NCBI GenBank assembly: GCA_022508705.1
Contig: JAFLUO010000016.1
Coordinates: 1-24,407 of the forward strand
Reading direction: 5' to 3'
DNA length: 24,407 nt
DNA from: Oscillospiraceae bacterium
Lineage (GTDB): Bacteria > Bacillota > Clostridia > Oscillospirales > Acutalibacteraceae
Part shown: in pieces, positions 1 through 6,229 of the stretch
Position numbering within the stretch: the first letter of the stretch is position 1
How the letters are laid out: each line of letters begins with the position of its first letter
Notes under the pieces: generated by a model
What the model was told of the DNA's origin: nothing
What the model saw: only the letters and a program-made list of their open reading frames with translations
Databases searched by the model: none
Made by a program: the position numbers and the translations under genes

Positions 1-41
1 GCAGACAACATTATAAAATAATTCTCAAATTTTTTCAAGCC

Positions 42-70
42 TTTTAATGCATTTTGTAAAAAAATATGAT
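42..70 (+). promoter_or_regulatory. Weak candidate promoter for the SDR gene
   Basis: A TATGAT -10 hexamer at 65-70 is preceded, after a 17-base spacer, by TTTTAA at 42-47. The -10 is good and the -35 is poor. The context is very AT-rich, so chance matches are likely. Confidence 0.3.
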
Positions 71-114
71 AAAATAAAATGACCCATTCAATATTTTTAA
101 AGCGAGGTCTGAAA

Positions 115-843
115 ATGGTTGCGGTTATTACGGGAGCAGGTAAGGGGATTGGCAGAGCGGTGGCTTTGCGGTTAGCCCAAGACGGATACAAAATTGCCGT
201 TTGCTATAAAAATTCAAAATCTGCGGCAGAGAATACAGTATCGGAAATTGTTTCAAAGGGCGGAACTGCAAAAGCCTTCCCGCTTGACGTTACAGACAGT
301 AAAAATGTAAATTCCGTAATTTCGGAGATTGAAAAGAGCTTTGGCGAGATAGACGTGCTCGTTAACAACGCGGGCATTGCAGAGCAGTCGCTTTTTACTG
401 ATATTACAGACGAAATGTGGCGAAAAATGATTGATACAAACCTTAGTGGCGCATTTTACTGCTCCCGCGCGGTATTGCCCTTTATGATTCACAGAAAAAA
501 AGGCAAAATTATAAATATAGCGTCAATTTGGGGTGAAACAGGTGGCTCTTGTGAGGTGCATTATTCCGCCGCGAAGGCAGGGCTTATCGGCATGACTAAA
601 GCCCTTGCCAAAGAGGTCGGTCCTTCGGGAATTACTGTAAACTGTGTGTCCCCAGGGGTTATACTTACCGATATGACAGCGCATTTTGATGCGGATACAA
701 TGAACGAGCTAAAAGACGAAACACCTTTAGGACGAATAGGCACACCCGAAGATATTGCAGGGGCGGTATCATTTCTTGCGTCATCCGATGCGAGCTTTAT
801 AACGGGGCAGGACATAGCCGTTAACGGCGGAATGAATATTTAA
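115..843 (+). CDS. SDR-family NAD(P)H-dependent oxidoreductase (FabG-like 3-oxoacyl-ACP reductase)
   Basis: A 242-residue classical short-chain dehydrogenase/reductase, close to the usual FabG length. Visible motifs: the Rossmann glycine motif TGAGKGIG at residues 6-13, NNAG at 84-87, active-site Asn109, Ser137, and the YxxxK pair Tyr150/Lys154. The C-terminal GQDIAVNGGM is typical of FabG. These residues predict NAD(P)H-dependent reduction of a keto group, possibly 3-oxoacyl-ACP. No other fatty-acid synthesis genes are nearby, so a stand-alone reductase of another substrate is equally possible. I chose the start at 115 because GAGG at 104-107 lies 7 bases upstream and the glycine motif then sits at the normal distance from the N-terminus. 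An upstream in-frame ATG at 79 would add 12 non-homologous-looking residues and has no ribosome binding site. The gene is monocistronic. Confidence 0.9.
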   Translation: MVAVITGAGKGIGRAVALRLAQDGYKIAVCYKNSKSAAENTVSEIVSKGGTAKAFPLDVTDSKNVNSVISEIEKSFGEIDVLVNNAGIAEQSLFTDITDEMWRKMIDTNLSGAFYCSRAVLPFMIHRKKGKIINIASIWGETGGSCEVHYSAAKAGLIGMTKALAKEVGPSGITVNCVSPGVILTDMTAHFDADTMNELKDETPLGRIGTPEDIAGAVSFLASSDASFITGQDIAVNGGMNI

Positions 844-962
844 GTTAAATATATTTTATTGTATACCATTGGCGGAAAATGAAGTCGCTTCGCTGGTGAA
901 TAATGAAAAATTAAACTCTCTCAGTGATGGAGCGGAACAAACCATCATCTAAATATATAATA

Positions 963-986
963 GGGGTCGGTTTGGAAACCGACCCC
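963..986. terminator. GC-rich inverted repeat, possible terminator
   Basis: Perfect 11-base arms (963-973 and 976-986) separated by only GG; in RNA the A/T pairs at the tip would open into a loop. It lies between the convergent SDR gene and the lipoprotein gene. The plus-side tail is not a clean U-run (the first T-rich stretch starts about 12 bases later), so termination is plausible rather than certain. The rest of 844-1113 shows nothing coding. Confidence 0.4.
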
Positions 987-1113
987 CTTATCACATCTCT
1001 TTTTATTTGACGAGATCCCTTTAAATCTGTATGAATAAGATTTCACAACTGCGAATTTTGAGCGCGCTCTTAAAAGTCTTTGAAAATCAATTTAAGAGAG
1101 TCGGTAAATTTAG

Positions 1114-1833
1114 TTAATATATCGGTGTTCCCCAAAATAGACTTTCCCAATCGATTTGTTCGCTTTCACATGTTTCCGGATGATACCAATAAGTTTTTAA
1201 ATCATTATCTCTCCATATAAAAAATTCTCCTGTGTCTCCGCATATATCGCAGTAATAAAATCCGTCCACTTTGCCAAATGAACCACCGCCGACAATTTGA
1301 GATACTCCGTTATCACTGTGAACAACAATTTCGCAATTATCATTACTTGTATTCAACTGTATAATATAATCCCCGTCATTAAAATACAATAGATTTCTTT
1401 TTTCGTTGATCTCAATATCATCACATGAATCATATTGCAGTTTGTACACGGTATTATACGAGCAGTCTTGCTTGTTTACGCTAACTACTTCGTTATCCTC
1501 CGTTACGGCATATACCTTATTTACCACGTCAGCTATATCTTGAACCTTTAATTGTTTTGCAAGGAGCAGTTTTACTTCACCGTAAACCTCTTTCTTAAAA
1601 TACACATAGCCCGGTATGCAGTCATAGGATTCATAATATTCAACATCCTCCGGTTCGACTTTCGGATCAGGTGCTATAAAACAATCCCATATAGTAAAAG
1701 CAACTGCTTTAATATTATCTGGGCTACTATTACTTTCTTCCGGAATATTGTTGCGGTTATCACACGCGGACAATAAAAGAGTTAAAATGAGTATAATGGA
1801 GCATAAGGACATCCCAAAAATCTTATTTTTCAT
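1114..1833 (-). CDS. Putative lipoprotein of unknown function
   Basis: About 239 residues with a clear type II signal peptide: a MKNK basic start, a hydrophobic stretch, and the lipobox LSAC, with the lipidated Cys at residue 24. The protein should therefore be exported and membrane-anchored. The mature part is acidic, rich in Tyr, Asp and Asn, and looks like mixed beta structure. Several strand-like blocks around residues 85-190 (for example NLLYFNDGDYIIQL) resemble repeats of beta-propeller or DUF5050-type lipoproteins, but I do not recognise the family. I chose the start at 1833 because it places the signal peptide at the N-terminus and AGAGAG lies just upstream. A longer in-frame start at 1902 would put 23 residues before the signal peptide. 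The reading frame is also open beyond that, up to a single TGA at 1951-1953 (see the next entry). Confidence 0.7.
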   Translation of the reverse strand: MKNKIFGMSLCSIILILTLLLSACDNRNNIPEESNSSPDNIKAVAFTIWDCFIAPDPKVEPEDVEYYESYDCIPGYVYFKKEVYGEVKLLLAKQLKVQDIADVVNKVYAVTEDNEVVSVNKQDCSYNTVYKLQYDSCDDIEINEKRNLLYFNDGDYIIQLNTSNDNCEIVVHSDNGVSQIVGGGSFGKVDGFYYCDICGDTGEFFIWRDNDLKTYWYHPETCESEQIDWESLFWGTPIY

Positions 1834-1950
1834 TGTCTCTCTAATACAGTTATGCACCAATAGGCAGATATCTGCATTGCTTTTCCTTTCTAAAGATTTC
1901 ATTTCTATTTTATTTTTCCTAATTATCTGTGCAATGTAAAAGTCTGTATC

Positions 1951-2085
1951 TCAAGAAGATATATTGCCATCGTCAGCAGATGAGAAATAATCACCTATAT
2001 CTATTGAAGTTATGTAATCATCTTCAATAGACATAACGCCTGAAGATATATATCCCGTATATCCACATAATAAACATTCTTTCAT
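1951..2085 (-). CDS. Small ORF (44 aa), possibly a remnant upstream of the lipoprotein
   Basis: ATG at 2085 opens a 44-residue frame beginning MKECLLCGYTGY and ending GNISS before TGA. There is no good Shine-Dalgarno before this ATG. The same frame is nearly open on both sides. Upstream, a GTG at 2157 preceded by GGAGAGG (8-base spacing) gives 16 codons ending in TAA at 2107-2109. Downstream of the TGA, the frame reads without a stop into the lipoprotein ORF. This could be a decayed gene, a leader peptide, or chance in AT-rich DNA. No family is recognised. Confidence 0.25.
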   Translation of the reverse strand: MKECLLCGYTGYISSGVMSIEDDYITSIDIGDYFSSADDGNISS

Positions 2086-2309
2086 ATTATATTTTGTTTT
2101 GATTTGTTAACAATTAAAATTATTGATTATTAAAAACTTTTTATGAATTAGTAGCACAACGGAATCCTCTCCTTTCCAAAAATATTTATAAATAAAATTT
2201 ACCTTTCACATACATAGTATCATATTTTTACTATAGGTAATATTTTTTAGACAACATTTCTTAATAATTTTTCGCTTTTATTTATCAAAAATAAAAGAAG
2301 TAATAAATT

Positions 2310-2336
2310 TGGAACTGCCCCAAATTATGCAGACAA
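2310..2336. repeat. Probable terminal inverted repeat of an IS3-family element (one end only)
   Basis: TGGAACTGCCCC at 2310-2321, followed by GCAGACAAC, resembles IS3-family ends, which typically contain TGAACTGCCCC and TGTCTRC blocks. It lies 36 bases beyond the stop codon of the transposase remnant, on the correct side. No matching second end is seen in the window, except a 10-base GCAGACAACA at positions 1-10. Confidence 0.5.
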
Positions 2337-2371
2337 CATAAAAAGACCTGTACGGTAGAAAATGTTAAGAT

Positions 2372-2512
2372 TTAAGCAACGAACTTACTTCGTAATTCAA
2401 GCGGAGTCAGTTTTGTTTTGATTACTGCATAACTTTCCGTAAATTGATCAATATTATTTTTGCCGTACGTCGTAATTTCTTTAAGATACAGAGCTTCCCA
2501 TCCGCATCCTTT
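2372..2512 (-). pseudogene. Remnant of an IS3-family transposase (C-terminal tail)
   Basis: A 46-codon frame with no start codon, bounded upstream by a stop at 2513-2515. It ends in KTKLTPLELRSKFVA, which matches the conserved end of IS3/IS150-type OrfB transposases (pattern ...RIKxKLNGLTPxxYRxKxxA). The residues usually found just before (YYNNKR and NGL) are degraded or missing, and no DDE catalytic residues remain. With the end repeat at 2310-2336 this is the dead right end of an insertion sequence. The rest of the element is gone. Confidence 0.6.
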
Positions 2513-2586
2513 CTAATTATATTATATGCTTTTTTTACTAAAAGGCAAGATAACAAATTAGTATATCCCAAAAAAGTTTATTTATA

Positions 2587-2636
2587 CTTGCTTGACATGC
2601 AAGGGGTCGGTGGTTCAAATCCACTCGTCTTCACCA
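2587..2636 (+). tRNA. 3' half of tRNA-Val(GAC), 5' half missing (candidate attachment site)
   Basis: The sequence starts exactly at an anticodon stem: CTTGC 2587-2591, loop TTGACAT 2592-2598 with anticodon GAC at 2594-2596, GCAAG 2599-2603. It continues with a 5-base variable region, a T-arm with loop TTCAAAT (2614-2620), a 3' acceptor strand CGTCTTC (2626-2632), discriminator A, and encoded CCA (2634-2636). The expected 5' acceptor GAAGACG and a D-arm are absent upstream, where the DNA is AT-rich and bears an IS remnant. A 3' tRNA fragment starting at the anticodon arm is the usual footprint of tyrosine-recombinase integration into a tRNA gene. An intact copy should exist elsewhere. It is not expected to be functional. 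Confidence 0.75.
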
Positions 2637-2641
2637 CGAAA

Positions 2642-2671
2642 AAAGCCGAAGAGTAAAATCTCCTCGGCTTT
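2642..2671. terminator. Bidirectional intrinsic terminator (gdhA / tRNA-Val)
   Basis: Stem AAAGCCGA (2642-2649) pairs with TCGGCTTT (2664-2671), and GAG (2651-2653) with CTC (2660-2662), around a TAAAAT loop. On the minus strand the stem is followed by T6, so it terminates gdhA, whose stop is 26 bases away. On the plus strand the tail TAGTTTTATT would serve the original tRNA gene. Confidence 0.8.
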
Positions 2672-2696
2672 AGTTTTATTGTATTATTTGATTTTA

Positions 2697-4031
2697 TTAT
2701 ACAATGCCTTGTGCGTTCATTGCGTCTACAACCTTTTCAAAGCCTGCAATGTTAGCGCCGACAACATAGTTGCCCTCAAAGCCGTATCTCTTGGCAGCAT
2801 CGTCAATGTTATGGTAAAGAGTAGCCATAATGTTCTGAAGACGGCTGTCAACCTTTTCAAATGACCAGCTTCTTCTTTCGCTGTTCTGGCTCATTTCAAG
2901 AGCAGATGTAGCAACGCCGCCTGCGTTTGCAGCCTTACCGGGAAGGAAGAATACACCGTTTTCAATTAAGTATTTTGTAGCCTCTTCAGTAGTAGGCATA
3001 TTAGCACCTTCTGCTACGGCGATTACACCGTTTGCAACGAGAGCCTTTGCATCTTCAATATCAAGCTCGTTCTGTGTAGCGCAGGGAAGAGCAATGTCAG
3101 CCTTAACCTGCCAAACGCCTCTACCTTCATGATATTCTGAATTAGGTCTGTATTTTTTGTATTCGGTAAGTCTTGCGCGGTTAACTTCTTTAATCTCTTT
3201 AAGAGCTTCAACGTCAATTCCGTCGGGGTCATAAACCCAACCTGTTGAATCAGATGCAGTAAGAACCTTTGCGCCCAACTGATGAGCCTTTTCAATAGCA
3301 TAGATAGCAACGTTACCTGAGCCTGAAACTACTGCAGTTTTACCGCTTATGTCGATATTGTGGGATTTGAGCATTTCTTCTGTTATGTACAAAAGACCGT
3401 AGCCTGTAGCCTCAGTTCTGGCGAGTGATCCGCCGTAGTTGAGACCCTTACCTGTAAGAACGCCCTCAAACTGACCTCTTATTCTCTTGTACTGACCGAA
3501 CATGTAACCGATTTCACGAGCACCTGTACCAATGTCACCAGCGGGAACGTCCTGATCGGGACCGATATATTTTGAAAGCTCTGTCATAAAGCTCTGGCAG
3601 AAAGCCATAACCTCACGGTCTGATTTACCTTTCGGGTCAAAGTCTGAGCCGCCTTTACCGCCGCCGATGGGAAGACCGGTAAGTGAATTTTTGAAAATCT
3701 GCTCAAAACCGAGGAATTTGATAATACCGATGTTAACTGACGGGTGCAAACGGATACCGCCCTTGTAAGGACCGATAGCAGAGTTAAACTGAACTCTGTA
3801 GCCGGTGTTTACCTGAACATCACCCTTGTCGTCTACCCACGGAACTCTGAATTTAAACTGACGCTCGGGGTTAACAAGTCTTTCAAGCAGAGCGTCTCTC
3901 TTAAACTTTGCCTCATTTGCCTCAATAACAGGACGAAGAGATTCTAAAACCTCATTTACTGCCTGGAGAAATTCAGGCTCATTTGAATTTTCTCTGGTTA
4001 CTCTTTCAATTACTTCATCAACGTATGACAT
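2697..4031 (-). CDS. gdhA: Glutamate dehydrogenase
   Basis: A 444-residue GdhA of the small hexameric type, the same size class as Clostridium symbiosum GDH. It interconverts 2-oxoglutarate plus ammonium and glutamate with NAD(P)H. Active-site residues are all visible and offset by one from the C. symbiosum numbering: Lys90 in GPYKGGIRLHP, catalytic Lys126 in GGGKGGSDFDPKG, Asp166 in AGDIGTG. The Rossmann motif GSGNVA is at 237-242. Cofactor preference cannot be decided by eye. The start at 4031 has an AGGAGG site 9 bases upstream. It is transcribed divergently from glnA, from a consensus promoter (4109-4137), through a leader with a terminator and a hexaloop hairpin, so expression is probably set by antitermination. 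Its 3' end abuts the terminator shared with the truncated tRNA-Val. Confidence 0.97.
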   Translation of the reverse strand: MSYVDEVIERVTRENSNEPEFLQAVNEVLESLRPVIEANEAKFKRDALLERLVNPERQFKFRVPWVDDKGDVQVNTGYRVQFNSAIGPYKGGIRLHPSVNIGIIKFLGFEQIFKNSLTGLPIGGGKGGSDFDPKGKSDREVMAFCQSFMTELSKYIGPDQDVPAGDIGTGAREIGYMFGQYKRIRGQFEGVLTGKGLNYGGSLARTEATGYGLLYITEEMLKSHNIDISGKTAVVSGSGNVAIYAIEKAHQLGAKVLTASDSTGWVYDPDGIDVEALKEIKEVNRARLTEYKKYRPNSEYHEGRGVWQVKADIALPCATQNELDIEDAKALVANGVIAVAEGANMPTTEEATKYLIENGVFFLPGKAANAGGVATSALEMSQNSERRSWSFEKVDSRLQNIMATLYHNIDDAAKRYGFEGNYVVGANIAGFEKVVDAMNAQGIV

Positions 4032-4057
4032 ATTTCATACCCTCCTATAAAAATAAA

Positions 4058-4100
4058 ATGACGCATTTGAGCCTTGTGACTCAAAGACGCCATTGCCTTT
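4058..4100 (-). promoter_or_regulatory. gdhA leader: hexaloop hairpin overlapping an intrinsic terminator (candidate ANTAR attenuator)
   Basis: Read on the minus strand. Hairpin P1 is AAAGGC (4100-4095), hexaloop AATGGC (4094-4089), GTCTTT (4088-4083), six pairs including one G-T. The loop has A at position 1 and G at position 4, the signature of ANTAR-bound hexaloops. It starts about 2-3 bases after the predicted transcription start. Overlapping it is a terminator: 5' arm 4093-4078, loop ACAA (4077-4074), 3' arm 4073-4058 (7 plus 8 pairs with one mismatch), followed by TTTTATTTTTAT. P1 and the terminator share bases 4083-4093 and cannot coexist. A clean second hexaloop hairpin was not found. 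Regulation by ANTAR is inference. Confidence 0.6.
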
Positions 4101-4108
4101 TGAAAGAT

Positions 4109-4137
4109 ATTATACAGTTGAATACCTGCTTTGTCAA
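4109..4137 (-). promoter_or_regulatory. gdhA promoter (consensus sigma-A type)
   Basis: On the minus strand, TTGACA (4137-4132), a 17-base spacer, and TATAAT (4114-4109) are both perfect hexamers. The predicted start is near 4102, giving a leader of about 70 bases that contains the attenuator. Confidence 0.85.
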
Positions 4138-4195
4138 CGGAAAAAACACCTTGCAGATATATTTTGTAAAAGCAACCTATTTTTAAATGCCGTTC

Positions 4196-4224
4196 TTGAC
4201 AATTTATTATATATTATGTATAAT
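4196..4224 (+). promoter_or_regulatory. glnA promoter (consensus sigma-A type)
   Basis: TTGACA at 4196-4201, a 17-base spacer, and TATAAT at 4219-4224, both perfect. The predicted start is near 4231, giving a leader of about 107 bases. It is divergent from the gdhA promoter, with about 58 bases between the two -35 boxes. Confidence 0.85.
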
Positions 4225-4232
4225 TTCCACAA

Positions 4233-4296
4233 GAACAACGGCGTTCATTTTTTTATTTCGGCAGGTGCGCCGTTTGAAAAAATGAGCGTTTTATTT
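4233..4296 (+). promoter_or_regulatory. glnA leader: hexaloop hairpin overlapping an intrinsic terminator (candidate ANTAR attenuator)
   Basis: P1 is GAAC (4233-4236), hexaloop AACGGC (4237-4242), GTTC (4243-4246), beginning 2-3 bases from the predicted start; the loop has A1 and G4. P2 is CGGC (4259-4262), hexaloop AGGTGC (4263-4268), GCCG (4269-4272); here A1 fits but position 4 is T. A long terminator hairpin pairs 4242-4255 with 4275-4288, keeps P2 at its tip, and is followed by TTTTATTTAT (4289-4298). The terminator uses GTTC of P1, so P1 formation removes its only GC-containing base pairs and would let transcription through. This is the antiterminator/terminator logic described for ANTAR proteins, and an ANTAR gene is the second gene of this operon. 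The role is inferred. Confidence 0.65.
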
Positions 4297-4337
4297 ATAA
4301 TCAGATTTAAAGCAAAATTTCAGAGAGCAGGTGCGTT

Positions 4338-5546
4338 ATGAAATACACAAAAGAGGAAATAATGCAATTTGTATTGGAAGAAGATGTTAAATTTATTCGT
4401 CTTGCATTTTGCGACGTATTCGGAAAACAGAAGAATATTTCAGTAATGCCGGACCAGCTTCAGCGAGCCTTTGAATTCGGCATTGCCATTGACGGCTCGG
4501 CAGTGGACGGATTTGGCGGAGACGTTTACTCCGATTTACTGCTTCACCCTGACCCTGACACGCTGTCTATCTTGCCCTGGAGACCTGAACACGGCAAGGT
4601 TGTAAGAATGTTTTGCACGGTAACTTACCCTGACGGCAGACAATTTGAAAACGACACAAGAAGCATTTTAATAAAGGCTATTGATGAAGCACACAAAGAG
4701 GGATATGAGTTTTTCTTCGGAGCAGAAATGGAATTTTACCTTTTCAAGCTTGATGAAAACGGCGAGCCTACGGACATTCCTCATGATAAAGCAGGTTATA
4801 TGGATGTTGCCGTTGCCGATAAAGGTGAGAATGTGCGGCGTGAAATATGCTTAACCCTTGAACAGATGGGCATTTACCCCGAAAGCTCGCATCATGAAGA
4901 GGGCCCGGGGCAAAATGAAATAGATTTCAGATATTCCGATGCTCTTTCGGCGGCAGACAATACTGTTGCATTTGCAAATGTTGTAAGTACCATAGCCGCA
5001 AGAAACGGACTGTATGCGTCATTTTCGCCGAGACCTATCAAGGATAAACCGGGCAACGGGCTTCATATAAATATGTCAGTAAAGAGTAAAGACGGAAAAG
5101 ACCACAGGACGTCAATGATAGCAGGCGTTTTGGAGCACGTTCCTGAAATGACTGCGTTTTTAAATCCGGTAGAAGAGTCCTATGAAAGATTAGGCAGTAA
5201 CAAAGCACCGAAATATGTTTCATGGTCCAGCGAAAACCGCTCTCAGCTTGTAAGAATCCCTGCCGCATACGGTGAATACAAGCGTGCGGAGCTTCGTTCT
5301 CCTGATCCGTCAGCCAATCCGTATTTAGCCTTTGCATTACTCATATATGCAGGGCTTGACGGTATTAAAAATGAGACAGAGCTTCCCAGACCTGCAAATA
5401 TAAATCTTCATAAGGCAGATGAAAAAACACTTTCAGCATATAAGCGTTTACCGAAAACCAGAGATGAAGCGATAAAAATTGCGGAGTCAAGCGGCTTTAT
5501 TGCAGAGCATTTACCCGAAATGATGATAAAAACCTACTGCAAATGA
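4338..5546 (+). CDS. glnA: Glutamine synthetase, type I
   Basis: A 402-residue type I glutamine synthetase (glutamate + NH3 + ATP to glutamine). Visible signatures: GAEMEFYLF (128-136) and HHEEGPGQNE (185-194) with metal-binding glutamates, NGLHINMS (240-247) with the active-site His243, RSQLVRIP (301-308), and ELRSPDPSANPY (318-329) with the substrate-binding Arg320. The adenylylation-loop motif of the GlnE-controlled GSI-beta class is not seen. It is about 40 residues shorter than Bacillus GlnA, the difference lying in the C-terminal helical tail; the active site is complete, so this looks like a natural short form. The start at 4338 has only a weak GCAGGTG site. It heads a two-gene operon with the ANTAR regulator 38 bases downstream and is probably controlled by the leader attenuator. 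Confidence 0.96.
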   Translation: MKYTKEEIMQFVLEEDVKFIRLAFCDVFGKQKNISVMPDQLQRAFEFGIAIDGSAVDGFGGDVYSDLLLHPDPDTLSILPWRPEHGKVVRMFCTVTYPDGRQFENDTRSILIKAIDEAHKEGYEFFFGAEMEFYLFKLDENGEPTDIPHDKAGYMDVAVADKGENVRREICLTLEQMGIYPESSHHEEGPGQNEIDFRYSDALSAADNTVAFANVVSTIAARNGLYASFSPRPIKDKPGNGLHINMSVKSKDGKDHRTSMIAGVLEHVPEMTAFLNPVEESYERLGSNKAPKYVSWSSENRSQLVRIPAAYGEYKRAELRSPDPSANPYLAFALLIYAGLDGIKNETELPRPANINLHKADEKTLSAYKRLPKTRDEAIKIAESSGFIAEHLPEMMIKTYCK

Positions 5547-5593
5547 TATAAATAATTAAATTTTAAAAATTTTTCCAAAGGGGGATGAAATGT

Positions 5594-6178
5594 ATGATTT
5601 TTGAAGGACGCTCATACTGCGTCTTGGTCGTTTCATCCTCTCAAAAGATGAATGAGGCGTTAAAACCATTGCTTACGGGCAGAAATTATAAAAAAGTAAC
5701 CTTTACGGGAAGTGTTGCCTCTGCAAACCGATTGCTTCTTGAAAACAGCTATGATTTTGTAATAATAAATTCACCTTTGCCCGATGATTTCGGAACAAAG
5801 CTGGCCATTGATATTTCAGCGGGGAGAAATACAGTTTGTATGCAGCTTATAAGGGCTGACTTGTTTGAAGATGTTTGCGCAGAGGTTACAAGATGCGGCG
5901 TATTTCCGCTGTCAAAGCCTACATCCTCAGCTATGATATCCCAAGGGCTTGTTTGGATGGAATCTGCCCGTGAAAAGCTTCGCAAGCTGGATAAAAAGGC
6001 ATTGACTATCGAAGAAAAAATGGAAGAAATCAGGGTTATAAACCGTGCCAAATGGCTTCTTATAGAAAAAGAGAATATGTCTGAGCCGGACGCACACAGA
6101 TATATAGAAAAACAGGCAATGAATACATCCAAACCCAAGCGTGAAATTGCCGAGAATATTATTAAAAAATATACTTGA
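5594..6178 (+). CDS. ANTAR-domain RNA-binding antiterminator with degenerate receiver domain
   Basis: About 194 residues. Residues 1-120 look like a CheY-type receiver fold and residues 130-190 form a coiled-coil/ANTAR domain (RVINRAKWLLIE, EPDAHRYIEKQAM, KREIAENII). ANTAR proteins bind paired hexaloop hairpins in nascent RNA and prevent termination. The receiver is degenerate: the acidic pair after strand 1 is Ser-Ser (VLVVSSS), and the phosphoacceptor Asp after strand 3 is replaced (FVIINSP). The Lys of strand 5 remains (LSKP). It is therefore unlikely to be phosphorylated and may sense another signal or partner. I prefer the start at 5594 because AAAGGGGG (5577-5584) lies 9 bases upstream; the ATG at 5585 directly abuts that site. 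Placement behind glnA, and the hexaloop leaders of glnA and gdhA, make nitrogen control its likely role. Confidence 0.88.
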   Translation: MIFEGRSYCVLVVSSSQKMNEALKPLLTGRNYKKVTFTGSVASANRLLLENSYDFVIINSPLPDDFGTKLAIDISAGRNTVCMQLIRADLFEDVCAEVTRCGVFPLSKPTSSAMISQGLVWMESAREKLRKLDKKALTIEEKMEEIRVINRAKWLLIEKENMSEPDAHRYIEKQAMNTSKPKREIAENIIKKYT

Positions 6179-6190
6179 TTTTTACGGTAG

Positions 6191-6216
6191 AAGAGGGTTC
6201 AACATCGCTCTTTTTA
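6191..6216 (+). terminator. Weak candidate terminator of the glnA operon
   Basis: AAGAG (6191-6195) can pair with CTCTT (6208-6212), followed by TTT. The stem is short (5-6 pairs) but the position, 13 bases after the stop codon and between convergent genes, fits. Confidence 0.35.
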
Positions 6217-6229
6217 ATTCATAAACAGC

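Noticed and set aside
1..10. GCAGACAACA at the very start, identical to the inner part of the IS3-like end at 2329-2338
   Set aside because: Only 10-11 bases match and the sequence then diverges; without the DNA to the left it cannot be called an IS end.
1067..1098. CTCTTAAA...TTTAAGAG inverted repeat after the lipoprotein gene
   Set aside because: AT-rich, with a 16-base loop and no U-run; not convincing as a terminator or operator.
4233..4337. A metabolite riboswitch or T-box in the glnA leader
   Set aside because: The leader is only about 107 bases, lacks the T-box sequence and any multi-helix junction, and the hexaloop/terminator arrangement fits ANTAR better.
4093..4341. 82-codon plus-strand ORF ending over the glnA start
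   Set aside because: It runs through two promoters and the leader hairpins, has no ribosome binding site, and its protein is low-complexity Phe/Lys/Asn.
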